This document shows, piece by piece, positions 35,791-44,490 of a DNA stretch of 64,000 nt. The notes beneath the pieces were generated by a model. That model was not told where the DNA came from, made no database searches, and was given only the letters and a program-made list of their open reading frames with translations. Both the position numbers and the translations under genes were made by a program. How positions within the stretch are numbered: position 1 is the stretch's first letter; each line of letters starts with the position of its first letter. The stretch lies in contig NZ_LMHV01000044.1 of NCBI RefSeq assembly GCF_001429725.1, forward strand, positions 248,001 to 312,000, read 5' to 3'. The DNA is from Rhizobium sp. Root708. Lineage in GTDB: Bacteria; Pseudomonadota; Alphaproteobacteria; Rhizobiales; Rhizobiaceae.

Positions 35791-36215
35791 GACGAAAGAT
35801 TGCAGCTCTCGCCGCAGCCAAAGAAAACCAATGGCCCCTTTCGCCAGTTCGACGCTTGCAACGATCCATGGCGAGATGGGCGGCGATCACCGACCGAGGA
35901 GGCGATGTTCCAAACCCTGTCGCTCCGCGGACCCTTTGGTGCGAGTTTCGTTGATCGCTACTTGTCGTCGAACGGTTCCGGTATCGCCATCGTGAAGCCT
36001 CCGATAGCTCCAACATCGTTCATCGCGAGTTTTCCATCAAATTTTAGGCCGCCAGCGACAAGTGAGCCGAGCCTGACATCCGATGACTGGTCCAAACGTT
36101 CAGTCTTCGGGTTTCGTCGTTTTCGTACAGAACGACTCACGGGCGGTGCTTCGCATTGATTCCCGCGCGCCATCCTGACAGATTTGGTTCTCACGCCGTC
36201 TCAGCAGGAGTTTGC
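35791..36215 (+). other. Stretch with no supported gene
   Basis: A minus-strand run (35958-36080, VAGGLKFDGKLAMNDVGAIG) is coding-like, but has no good start and no known family. It may be another fragment beside the GMC remnant. Confidence 0.4.
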
Positions 36216-36701
36216 ATGGTCTCGCTCGCACTGTCCGATGGTGTATTCGAACCTCACCCCACGGCCGAACGGCAGCGCTTTCGTCGAGGGAAGTCGAAAA
36301 TCGAAGGTTATCGCTTTCTCGTCGTCGAGGACGACCTTCTCATCGCGATGGAGGCGGTCGAGAGACTTTCGCTACTTGGCATGGAGGTCCTTGGCCCAGC
36401 CACAACCGTCGCAGACGCTGTGCAGATGATCGAACACGGCCCTGCAATCGATTGCGCGCTGCTGGATTTCAACCTCAATGGCGAGATGTCATATCCTGCG
36501 GCAGGGCTGCTCAGGATGAAACAGATCCCCTTCGCCTTTGTAAGCGGATATGATGACTGCGTGCTGCCTGGATTTTTCCGGGACGCCCTCGTCTGCAGCA
36601 AGCCGGCAGATTGGGAGACGATCGCAATGCTTGTTGCTCACAGTCGAAGACGCGCAAACCTTACCTTAGATCGGGTCTCAGCCTCTTCCGCTCCGTCTTG
36701 A
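36216..36701 (+). CDS. Single-domain response regulator
   Basis: CAGGAG precedes the ATG at 36216. After about 30 polar residues, a receiver domain runs to residue 145: FLVVEDDLLIAMEAVERLSL, phospho-acceptor Asp about 84 (ALLDFNLNGE), FVSGYDD, Lys about 129 (SKPAD). There is no output domain. The NLNGE and GYDD motifs are the type paired with HWE kinases. It sits just before a receiver-Crp fusion, in the same direction, and they may act in one relay. Confidence 0.85.
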   Translation: MVSLALSDGVFEPHPTAERQRFRRGKSKIEGYRFLVVEDDLLIAMEAVERLSLLGMEVLGPATTVADAVQMIEHGPAIDCALLDFNLNGEMSYPAAGLLRMKQIPFAFVSGYDDCVLPGFFRDALVCSKPADWETIAMLVAHSRRRANLTLDRVSASSAPS

Positions 36702-36798
36702 ATAGATAGCCAGTCAGAGGCACTCGGTTATATCTTGTCGTGCGAAGGTGTTGCCCCATCTATCCCGGATAAGAGCACGGACAGAGCTGAGGTGCCGC

Positions 36799-37932
36799 AT
36801 GATTGCGCGAGAGGCCCTTGCCGGGAAACGCATTCTTCTGGTCGAAGACGATTACTTCACCGTTACCGAGCTATCCTCGCGGCTAGCCGAGATGGAGGTC
36901 GTCGTCGTGGGCATGTCGCCTACGGTAGCGCAAGCGTTGGAGATGATCGCTTCCACGCCTGACCTTGACGGTGCGATCCTCGATATCAACCTCGGTGGCG
37001 AAATGGTGTTTCCGGTCGCGGACGAGCTTGAGCGACAAGGACTACCATTCGTATTCGCGACGGCTTATGCCCCGGAAATCGTACCGGCGCGCCACGCCGA
37101 CAAGATCGTGCTGCGCAAGCCTTTAGACGACGAAGGTCTGGCGCTCGGACTTTCGAGGTCATCCAAGCCAAGGCCGGTGTCAATCGAGGAGGCGTCAGGC
37201 AACCAGATCCTGGCCCTCCTTCCAGAGCATATTCTCTCAGAGCTCCTCCCGGTCCTTCGTCACGTTCAGGTGCCAAGGGGCGCAGTCCTCGAGGTTGCCG
37301 GCCAGTCCATCAGCCGGGTGTATTTTCCGCTTGATTGCATCGCCTCGCTCGTCGCCGTCGGCTCCGCCGGGTCGAGGATCGAGACGGGCCTCATTGGAAG
37401 GGAAGGCATGACCGGCACCGGGATCGCACTTGGCGACGAGCGCACACCGCACGAGCTTATCAATCAGATTGAGGGCGCGACGTTGGCTATGGCGGCTCAC
37501 GATTTCAGGCTCATGTTGAGGAAATATCAGGCACTAGACGTTCTGGCCGGCCGCTTTGCCCGCTCACTCGGCATCCAGGTCAGTCATACGGCGCTTGCCA
37601 ACGGAAAGTTCGACATTCGTACGCGATTGGCCAGGTGGCTGCTGATGGTAGATGATCGTGCTGGCACGAGCGCCTTCGGGCTGACCCACGAGTACCTGTC
37701 GATCATGCTCGGTGCAAGGCGTTCCTCCGTGACGGAGGCAATCCACATCCTTGAAGGCGAGCATCTGATCCGGTCATCCAGAAGCAATCTGGAGATTAGA
37801 GATCGTCCTCGGTTGATAGAGTTCGCCGGCGAGGCCTACGGAACACCCGAGGCGGAACATCGGCGATTGATGTCCCTTCCCGTGGTCTCGACAAATGCTC
37901 GTTCTAGAGCCTTGGCTCAAGCGATCGGATAG
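36799..37932 (+). CDS. Receiver-Crp/Fnr fusion regulator
   Basis: This 377-residue protein joins two domains. Residues 9-125 are a receiver: RILLVEDDYFTVTELSSRLA, phospho-acceptor Asp about 62 (AILDINLGGEM), FATAY, Lys about 107 (LRKPLD). Residues 135-360 are a Crp/Fnr regulator: a beta roll (VPRGAVLEVAGQSISRVYFP) and winged helix (LTHEYLSIMLGARRSSVTEA), akin to the two Crp proteins at 26575-28032. The linker (SSKPRPVSIEEASG) is short. Phosphorylation probably controls Crp-type DNA binding. This union is unusual; Crp proteins usually sense small ligands. GTG at 36748 is an alternative start. Confidence 0.9.
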   Translation: MIAREALAGKRILLVEDDYFTVTELSSRLAEMEVVVVGMSPTVAQALEMIASTPDLDGAILDINLGGEMVFPVADELERQGLPFVFATAYAPEIVPARHADKIVLRKPLDDEGLALGLSRSSKPRPVSIEEASGNQILALLPEHILSELLPVLRHVQVPRGAVLEVAGQSISRVYFPLDCIASLVAVGSAGSRIETGLIGREGMTGTGIALGDERTPHELINQIEGATLAMAAHDFRLMLRKYQALDVLAGRFARSLGIQVSHTALANGKFDIRTRLARWLLMVDDRAGTSAFGLTHEYLSIMLGARRSSVTEAIHILEGEHLIRSSRSNLEIRDRPRLIEFAGEAYGTPEAEHRRLMSLPVVSTNARSRALAQAIG

Positions 37933-38056
37933 TTGCCCAGTGCTGTTGATGCCGCGAGTGGATCCGTGTTTGCGATACCACACCATTCAGACACGATCGA
38001 TCGTCTCGTTTGGCTCGCAGAGAACCGTGACAATGGAACACCCTGCTTAGCCCAGG

Positions 38057-38082
38057 GGAACTTTTGTCCGACAGCGCGGTTT
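38057..38082 (+). promoter_or_regulatory. EcfG-type stress promoter
   Basis: GGAAC, 17 bases, GTTT; ends 31 bases before the ATG at 38114. Confidence 0.68.
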
Positions 38083-38113
38083 TTAAACCAACGAAGATTG
38101 GTTGTGGACCGAC

Positions 38114-38284
38114 ATGGCAAAGATTGCTGATGATCCTGTTGAAGCAACGGCACGCTCCCCCGGGGAGAGGAAAACCAAGAGGAAGGCGGCAAAGTTTGTC
38201 ATCATCTTGATTGCCGGTGTCGCCCTCGCATTTTTCTTCCTCTATCTTTGCATTATTGTGTGGGCGGCCTTCGGATCTCACTAG
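38114..38284 (+). CDS. Small single-pass membrane protein (56 aa)
   Basis: The charged N-terminus (residues 1-25; EATARSPGERKTKRKAAK) leads into one membrane helix (FVIILIAGVALAFFFLYLCI) and a short end. Layout suggests a cytoplasmic-in orientation. A stress promoter precedes it. GTG at 38102 is an alternative start. No family recognised. Confidence 0.58.
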   Translation: MAKIADDPVEATARSPGERKTKRKAAKFVIILIAGVALAFFFLYLCIIVWAAFGSH

Positions 38285-38425
38285 ATAAGAGCAACGCGCA
38301 CGGGGACGCCGCCTCCTTTCGTTGAGGCGAAGTCCCGTCAAACCGCCGGAAGGCGCAGCCCGGCCCCCCTGTGAACACGTTCCAGGTCATTTGCCGCACC
38401 GGCGGGCCCATTTGCCCTGAGATGC

Positions 38426-38450
38426 GGAACCTTGTTGAACCGGTTGGTTA
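38426..38450 (+). promoter_or_regulatory. EcfG-type stress promoter
   Basis: GGAAC, 16 bases, GTTA; ends 33 bases before the ATG at 38484. Confidence 0.65.
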
Positions 38451-38483
38451 AAACGACGTCGTCCATCGACATAGGAGATGATC

Positions 38484-38894
38484 ATGCTGAAATCGCTTCT
38501 GAAGGAGATCATTGGCGCTGTGCCCAATAGTTCGGAGCGTGCCGAATGCCTCCAGGCTTTTCGCGGCAAATGCCGCGTACTCGTTCTATTCGAAGGGGCT
38601 TCTGACGACAGACCGGAGATCCAGGAAGGTTATCTCACGGACCAGCAGGAGGTCTTGGCGTCGAATGATATAGCGTTGCTGCGAGTTGCCGGGGGAGGCG
38701 TCTTCTCAAGCCTCGAAACCCCGGTCGATATCAGCGTCGACGATCTGCGGGCTGACTTGAACGGCCCATCGCCGGAGGACTTCGAGGCCGTTTTGGTCGA
38801 TCGTGACGGAGCTGTCGTTTTCCGTTCTAAGGCACCTGTTCAGTTGTCCGCGATCCTGTCGGCGCTCGACAGTGTTTCAAACCGGAGTAACTGA
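38484..38894 (+). CDS. DUF4174-family protein
   Basis: TAGGAG lies seven bases before the ATG at 38484. The 136-residue product has the thioredoxin-like DUF4174 pattern: RGKCRVLVLFEGASDDRPEI opening strand, IALLRVAGGG, DDLRADL, and FEAVLVDRDGAVVFRSKAPV near the end (usual F-vvLiGKDGgvK). It lacks an obvious signal peptide and its three Cys are not in a CxxC. Cytosolic role unknown. A stress promoter is directly upstream. Confidence 0.8.
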   Translation: MLKSLLKEIIGAVPNSSERAECLQAFRGKCRVLVLFEGASDDRPEIQEGYLTDQQEVLASNDIALLRVAGGGVFSSLETPVDISVDDLRADLNGPSPEDFEAVLVDRDGAVVFRSKAPVQLSAILSALDSVSNRSN

Positions 38895-39124
38895 AGCTCG
38901 GCCTGCAAGCGCAGGAAGATCCGCGACCCTGCCTGGAATCTCGCAATGGGCTCAGACGGTAGGTCAGTACTACCGTTTGGTTCTTGCGCAGCGCCTCAAC
39001 CTATTTACTCTGCGTCGGCGCCGGGTGAAAACTCCGATTTCACGGATCGGAAAAACCAGGGTGGGTTAGCGTCAACAGCAGGATATTGTACCCTCTGCGA
39101 AGTGTTTCCAGCCGACCGCCGAAA
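38895..39124 (+). other. Intergenic region between convergent genes
   Basis: No gene or clear terminator was seen. Confidence 0.4.
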
Positions 39125-39667
39125 CTAGATTGTCACGGCCTCGCCATAGGTTCGGGCCCCGAGCGAAGAAAGAAGATGCGCGCGTGCCCGTCCGACCCGG
39201 CTTTTTACGGTGCCGACTTCACAGCGTTCGCGGTGCGCAGTTTCTTCACAGGACATGCCCGATGCGACATGAAGAAGCGTTTCCCGGTAAAGCGGTAAGA
39301 GTTGGGCGATTGCTTTTTCAACGTCGCGGCAATGGAGCGAGAGATCCTGCGACGCCAATACCGCTAGTTCCAACAAGGCGGCGTCCTCAGCAGCACCTAG
39401 CGGACTGCGCTTTGACATGCGAGAACTGGTCAGGAACGTGTTTCGCATGATCGTGAATGTCCATGATTTGAGGTTGGTGCCCGGCGCAAAGCGCTCCTTG
39501 TTCGCGAGTGCCTTGACAAGCATTTCTTGCACTAGGTCGTCTGCATCGCAGGAGGTTCTTGTCAGCCGCAAGGCAAAGGCACGAAGTGTGGGAAGCAGTG
39601 TAACGAGTTCAGGTTCCAACAGGCACGCTCCATCGTTGACGCAACGAAACAATGGACGCCGTGACAA
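39125..39667 (-). CDS. ECF sigma factor, EcfG-like
   Basis: The product has sigma region 2 (residues about 25-90: DADDLVQEMLVKALANKERF, GTNLKSWTFTIMRNTF) and region 4 (about 120-170: LPLYRETLLHVASGMSCEET, VGTVKSRVGRARAHL). It resembles the group that reads GGAAC promoters in alphaproteobacteria. The frame opens with GTG at 39667; TTG at 39619, after GGAG, is the likelier start. A loose stress box (GGAAC at 39671-39675, 16 bases, CATT) overlaps the GTG, which also argues for the later start. No NepR/PhyR-type anti-sigma pair is adjacent, so it is likely an extra sigma. Confidence 0.82.
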   Translation of the reverse strand: MSRRPLFRCVNDGACLLEPELVTLLPTLRAFALRLTRTSCDADDLVQEMLVKALANKERFAPGTNLKSWTFTIMRNTFLTSSRMSKRSPLGAAEDAALLELAVLASQDLSLHCRDVEKAIAQLLPLYRETLLHVASGMSCEETAHRERCEVGTVKSRVGRARAHLLSSLGARTYGEAVTI

Positions 39668-39759
39668 ACCGTTCCTGGCCTTTACCGTGGGGTCTGCCAG
39701 CGTACGATGTGAAGGACATTCACCGTATTGAAGGTGGGACTGGCGCCAGACCTGAGCGA

Positions 39760-41077
39760 TCAGTGTTCCTTGCCGACCGGCGCGTGCATCGGCTTCATTG
39801 GATCGACGCCACGGCGACGATCGATCCAGCGCATAACCGGCGTAAGCGCAACGCCGTGTACAATGATCGATATCAGAATGATCAGAAAGATGGTTGCCCA
39901 GACGGTTTCGATCCCTTTGAACGATGCCCGTCCCGATGCATAGGCAAGGTAATAGATCGAGCCCAGTCCACGAATGCCGAAGACCGATACGATCACCTTT
40001 TCAACCCGTGGCTGCGGGCAACCGAGCAGACTGACCCAGCCGGCCAGCGGCCTGACGACCGCAATAACCAAAACTGCGACCAGGATGACTTTCGCGTCGA
40101 CGAGCTGGAAGAGGGTTTTTTCCGCGAGAACGGCTCCGAAACACACCAGCAAGACCATCATCAGCAGCCGCTCGATCTTCTCGCCAAAATCGTGAAGCTC
40201 GCCGTGGAAGTCATTGTGCCGCTCGACGGAACGTAGCGTCAGCGCCGTGACGAAGACGGCGACGAAGCCATAGCCGTGAACGATCTCGGTCAGGCTATAG
40301 GAGATGAATGTGAAACCAAGCGCCGCCAATCCATCACCTGTCCTCGCAATCTGGCCTCCAGCCGGCACCTTGAACGTGAAAAATCCAAGAATGCGTCCAA
40401 CGAGCCAGCCCATCGCAATACCTGCCGCGAGCTTCCACACAACGTCTATCACCAACCATTGCCATATCCAGGGCTCGCCCGATGCGCCGCTGGTAGCAAT
40501 TGCAATCGCAGCCATGACGAAAGGAAAACTGAGGCCGTCGTTCAGTCCCGCTTCCGACGTCAGGGCGAAGCGGATGTCGTCCTCCTCGCCTGTCTGGGGG
40601 GGCCGACCTGGACGTCGCCGGCGAGGATCGGGTCCGTCGGGGCAAGAGCTGCACCCAGGAGAAGCGCCGACGATATGCCAAGCCCGAGAACCGTCCACCC
40701 AAGCAACGTGATAGCCGTGATCGAGATCGGCATGGCTATTCCAAGCAGACGCCAGGTGATTTGCCAACGCTGCCAACTGATCGGGCGGTCGATTTTCAGC
40801 CCTGCTCCCATCAGTGCGACAATGACCACGAGTTCCGTCAGGTCTCCGCAAGGGTAACGTTTTCGAGAGGGTTGGTCTGTGGGATCAGGTCAACGGGGGA
40901 CCACGCGAGACCAAAACCGATGAGAATGCAGCAAATCGGCAGCGACAGCGGCATGTGCCTGACAACGAGCGGCAGCCACGTCGTCATGAGGACGACGAAG
41001 CCGAAAACAAAAAGAGTGACGATGTAGCTGTTCACCGACGTGCTCCATGTGGAGTGAGAGCGAACGCGGGAGCGCAT
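39760..41077 (-). pseudogene. CPA1 sodium/proton antiporter, two frameshifts
   Basis: Three minus-strand frames join into one antiporter: YIVTLFVFGFVVLMTTWLPL at the start, MGAGLKIDRPISWQRWQITW and LLLGAALAPTDPILAGDVQV in the middle, then LTSEAGLNDGLSFPFVMAAI and on to the end. Frame is lost near 40845 (at LAET/LTEL) and at 40598-40604 in a run of seven C (eight expected, for GPPQTGEEDD). The motif APTDPILA and the EAGLNDG site are otherwise conserved. It is either broken or affected by homopolymer miscalls. Confidence 0.85.
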
Positions 41078-41164
41078 GACACGTTCCAGGACTGGGACGA
41101 CTATGTTCGGCCCGTTTATCAGGGTCGTTTGGAATTACGATCGATCGTGGGCGCTCATCTGGTC

Positions 41165-41443
41165 TTACAACCAGGGTTCAGTGCCCATCGGCAAGACGAC
41201 ATCAGGAGACTCAATCACCTCGATGAGGTCACGTAGATGTTCTGGAACCAATCCATCGATCAAAAGCGTTTTCGTCAACGGCATCTCGAGAAAGATCTGA
41301 AGAATGTTCGACCCGGCAAGGGGAGGCATGCCCGGAGCAAATCGCGGTGCGATGAGGCGGGTCGGACTCCGCGTCCGCTCGTTTTCGCGCCAGACAGGGG
41401 CAAGCCAGGCCCTCCCTTTCCATTCGACAAAGTCGATGCTCAT
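41165..41443 (-). CDS. Small hypothetical protein (92 aa)
   Basis: GAGGGA precedes the ATG at 41443. The sequence opens MSIDFVEWKGRAWLAPVWRE and continues PTRLIAPRFAPGMPPLAGSN, LEMPLTKTLLIDGLVPEHLR. It is a compact, mostly beta-rich protein with an aromatic start, no signal peptide and no Cys. I do not recognise a family. It may be secretion- or antitoxin-like; no toxin is adjacent. Confidence 0.65.
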   Translation of the reverse strand: MSIDFVEWKGRAWLAPVWRENERTRSPTRLIAPRFAPGMPPLAGSNILQIFLEMPLTKTLLIDGLVPEHLRDLIEVIESPDVVLPMGTEPWL

Positions 41444-41619
41444 GATGCATCCCTCGACCGGCAAGACCGCCGCTCCTTCATTTGAACCTCGTCCATTGCC
41501 GTCGCTCTCGTCGCTGTCGTTTCGCGACCGCCGATAGCACGAGTTTTCGATCGCTGTTTTATGCGTACGGCGTCGTACCCATGGTCATCCAACTGGTCCT
41601 GTCCGCTAGCGTACCGACT

Positions 41620-41645
41620 TGAACTCTTCCAGCGTCGAGGCGTTT
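41620..41645 (+). promoter_or_regulatory. Near-match to the stress promoter
   Basis: TGAAC, 17 bases, GTTT, one base off the consensus. It is 90 bases before the small coiled-coil gene. Confidence 0.35.
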
Positions 41646-41734
41646 CTTGCGCTGCAAGACCATTCCAAAAACTTGGGGCGGCCGGCCCTTTCTGGTGGGC
41701 TATGTTGCCCGTGCATCCGAATGTGAGACGAACA

Positions 41735-41920
41735 ATGACAGAACCCATTCAACGGGGACCAGGCTCCCGCTCGACGGCAGCGCAACGATCGGAAGCGCGC
41801 GAGGCGACCGAGAAGTTCGTTCGCAAGGCGGTGGAAGAGGAAAAACGAAGGCGAGAGGAAAAGACAACCCGGCTTAGGGCGGCGCGCCTGCAGGCGCGTA
41901 AGCTACAAAGCCCGGATTGA
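41735..41920 (+). CDS. Small charged coiled-coil protein (61 aa)
   Basis: From about residue 15 nearly every residue is charged (SEAREATEKFVRKAVEEEKR, then REEKTTRLRAARL). It is one long basic-acidic helix, without membrane or signal segments. Rhizobia have many such small, helical, stress-linked proteins. Start codon support is moderate (GTGAG upstream). Confidence 0.58.
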   Translation: MTEPIQRGPGSRSTAAQRSEAREATEKFVRKAVEEEKRRREEKTTRLRAARLQARKLQSPD

Positions 41921-42398
41921 ATATCTGAGGCGATCTTTGCGAACGATATTCTCCCTGCCTAACACGCTCGCATCGATTGTAGCATTATCTGGAAAACGAA
42001 CCACGCATAGCAGGACTCGCTAATATACCAACCGAGATATAAGAACATTCGAAAAACGGATGCGAAAAAAAGCAACAAGCCCGTCGAGACGCGCTGCAAC
42101 GAAAGGCATGGGTAGCAAAGTTTGGTCGGTTTAAGGCCTTTCGCAACGCGACGTAGGAATAACAACGGTCGTGCGCCGCAGGTGGGCGAGGCAATCGGTC
42201 CACAGTCAGCCAATGAAACTGCTCGGATAGACGATCGATATCAGCCAAGCGCTAGCTGGATCCATCTTTAACAAAGCCGAAGAGGTTCCCGGTTGTCTAA
42301 CGCGGCTTTTCGGGAAAGAACGCGAGTGTCGCCTGCGCGACCACAATACCCTTGATAGATAGCTTGGTCGCATCTCCTTATTTTCGATCGCCATAGCG
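41921..42398 (+). other. Non-coding stretch of about 480 bases
   Basis: Minus-strand frames (41959-42248) stay open, with Cys- and Ser-rich translations that do not resemble a folded protein, and no start with a ribosome site. I see no other feature. Confidence 0.4.
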
Positions 42399-42424
42399 GG
42401 AACTCGCGACGTATCTTGGGGTTA
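42399..42424 (+). promoter_or_regulatory. EcfG-type stress promoter
   Basis: GGAAC, 17 bases, GTTA; ends 26 bases before the ATG at 42451. Confidence 0.7.
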
Positions 42425-42450
42425 CATGCCCGAGAAAGGAGACTCCGATA

Positions 42451-42651
42451 TGGCTATGAACCAATCAAGCAACGGTGCCCCGGGTACCACCGATCAGTCC
42501 CCACGATGGGAAGGGCCGCAAGAAAATAAGCCCCCGCGGCTACCTTCCTGCAAAGGACAATCCCGACGAAGTGCATGATGGCAATGACGAGACCAATCGG
42601 GATCCTCGCGTCAAGGACGTTTCCGACGGCCTTAAGCAGAAAGGCGAGTGA
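42451..42651 (+). pseudogene. Small hydrophilic protein gene with a one-base insertion
   Basis: AAAGGAG lies seven bases before the ATG. The frame reads MAMNQSSNGAPGTTDQSPRW then EGPQENKP and breaks in a CCCCC run near 42532-42536. If one C is removed it continues RGYLPAKDNPDEVHDGNDET and ends PRVKDVSDGLKQKGE, stop at 42651. That stop lies one base before the next ATG, as in an operon. It is either a true frameshift or a base-calling error. Function unknown. Confidence 0.65.
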
Positions 42652-42652
42652 A

Positions 42653-42859
42653 ATGACGAATGTCGAAAAGGATGCAACGGGCCAGTTTGCGAAATCCGTC
42701 GCTGACCGAAAGTCCTCCGGTGTGAGCAGTGCGAAACCGACGGTGGTCACGGGATCTGAAGATGCTACCGTCCATAAAACGCCCCCCGGAAAGAAGCCTG
42801 CGAAGGATTGGGATATAAATTACGATCCGTCCGACATGAACGAGGGCCGGTCACGGTAG
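42653..42859 (+). CDS. Small hydrophilic protein (68 aa)
   Basis: The ATG follows the preceding small gene by one base. The product is polar and probably disordered (TNVEKDATGQFAKSVADRKS; ending KDWDINYDPSDMNEGRSR). No membrane or catalytic motif. It is likely co-transcribed with the 42451 gene from the stress promoter at 42399. Confidence 0.6.
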   Translation: MTNVEKDATGQFAKSVADRKSSGVSSAKPTVVTGSEDATVHKTPPGKKPAKDWDINYDPSDMNEGRSR

Positions 42860-43236
42860 TCGGCGGGAGATTTCGGGCCTCCCGTTTAAAAAGTCGCGAT
42901 CTCCAGAGCTTTTTGAAGGCCTCTGGGAACCTCGGTGGCAGCAAGGTTAAGCGGCGGGACATGGCAGTGCCTGCGTTTGTCGTGTCTTGTCAGCAGGCGC
43001 CCTCCGGTTTCCCTCCCAAGCCGGGGGCGCTTTTCACGTGGAAACGATCCTCACAGGGGTTGAGTCCAAATCCGACAAGGTATGATTTGTATCGAGCGTC
43101 TTGGTGAAAGAGTGCGAAGAACGGCGAGGGACGAAGGAAGCCGCATCTAAAGCGCTAGCAGGGCAGCCGGAAGCGCCAAGTACCGCTGGTGCCCGAGCGT
43201 TTTCTGACAAACACACCGGCTAGCGCCTACGCTCAG
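42860..43236 (+). other. Intergenic stretch between convergent genes
   Basis: No gene with a supported start. No T-rich hairpin was seen. Confidence 0.4.
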
Positions 43237-44340
43237 TCATTTCTTCCGAGGTTGTTCGAGCTGTCGGCCTGCTGAAATCTGCGTTCCCGATCGCGCCGCC
43301 GAAACTGCTTCGAGCAATGTTCGGGCGGCGTTTCGCACTTCTCCTTGGAACGCCAGGTCGTTTTCATAGGAAACATGGTTCGTGGCGTAAGGCTCCCAAT
43401 AGCCGATATATCTGTCCAGTTCGGCCGCTGTGCCGGCGGGGATAAGCTCCATCGATTTCAGCCAGTCCGAAAGGCTACGTCGAACGTTTTCCGCGCCCTC
43501 GGTATCTCCGTGAACGATGACTGAGAACAGGCGCCCCGCAAGATGGCGCGGATAATCCCACCCATTCATCTCGAGCATCTTTGCTTCTACGGCGTGCTTG
43601 CCATGTGTGGACGTCGGATCGGGATTGCCGCCATCGGCGCAGACGAGCCTGTCCATCATCAGCTTGAGCGGCGACGACGTCTGGTACCAGTTCACCGGAG
43701 TGATGATCATGATGCCATGAGCCTCGACCCATAGGGGATAGATATCGTTCATCCAGTCGTGGACCTGGCCGAGCGAGTAGTTCGGGTAGCACGAGCACGG
43801 CCAGTGACACAAAGCGGCCGATGTCGAGAAGCATGCTTTGCAGGGATGTATATGGCGGCCGTACTCGGAAGCTACGCGACTGAGGTCGAGGACCTTTGTC
43901 TCCACGCCGGGTTGCTGATCGAGCAGCGACCGCGCAAGCTCGACCATGCGATAGCTCTTCGACAGTTCGCCCGGACAGGTATGCTCGCTTCGCGACGAGC
44001 CGTTGACGAGCAGAATGCGATGCGGGTCATCGGATTTCTCATACCGCTGTCTCGCCTGGTCGATTGCGTCGCGCGCAGTGAGCCAATCAACAGAGAGCTC
44101 ATAGCCCGGATCTGCGAACTCCGGGCCGGCGACCCTTGTCCTTGGGCTCTTTCGGGAGTTTTCGTACGCGTCCCAGGCAGCTGCGGCAACCTTCGCAAGC
44201 TCTCCGTCGAGTTCCCCGTAGGCAGGGTCGGAGAACTGGTTGAGAATGCGTCTCTTGAATTCGGTCTCGTCGAGGCGCGGGCTTGGACTACCCTTGCGTG
44301 GTTCTAGATCGGCGGGTGATGCGGCCTCTACCTGGGTCAT
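43237..44340 (-). CDS. NAD(P)H-dependent flavodoxin-family oxidoreductase, long form
   Basis: AAGGAG precedes the ATG at 44340. The 367-residue product has a 110-residue helical N-terminal extension (DETEFKRRILNQFSDPAYGE, WLTARDAIDQARQRYEK). A flavodoxin-like reductase domain follows (RILLVNGSSRSEHTCPGELS; CKACFSTSAALCHWPCSCYP; IMIITPVNWYQTSSPLKLMM). The Cys-rich stretch is unusual (C-x2-C, C-x3-C-x-C) and could bind a metal or iron-sulfur centre. Function is likely reduction of quinones or nitro compounds. It is divergent from the kinase gene at 44491. Confidence 0.83.
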   Translation of the reverse strand: MTQVEAASPADLEPRKGSPSPRLDETEFKRRILNQFSDPAYGELDGELAKVAAAAWDAYENSRKSPRTRVAGPEFADPGYELSVDWLTARDAIDQARQRYEKSDDPHRILLVNGSSRSEHTCPGELSKSYRMVELARSLLDQQPGVETKVLDLSRVASEYGRHIHPCKACFSTSAALCHWPCSCYPNYSLGQVHDWMNDIYPLWVEAHGIMIITPVNWYQTSSPLKLMMDRLVCADGGNPDPTSTHGKHAVEAKMLEMNGWDYPRHLAGRLFSVIVHGDTEGAENVRRSLSDWLKSMELIPAGTAAELDRYIGYWEPYATNHVSYENDLAFQGEVRNAARTLLEAVSAARSGTQISAGRQLEQPRKK

Positions 44341-44490
44341 AGGAACTCCTTTCGTGCCCGACCTAACGCCGGGCCCGCTCTCGCCTTCCCGTGGGTACGT
44401 GGCATAACGACGTTTGTCGGAGGGCCTTGCCTCCTCGCGGGCGGAACCTATCTTTTCCGCAAAAAACAGAACGAGCGAATTGCCGCCCCG

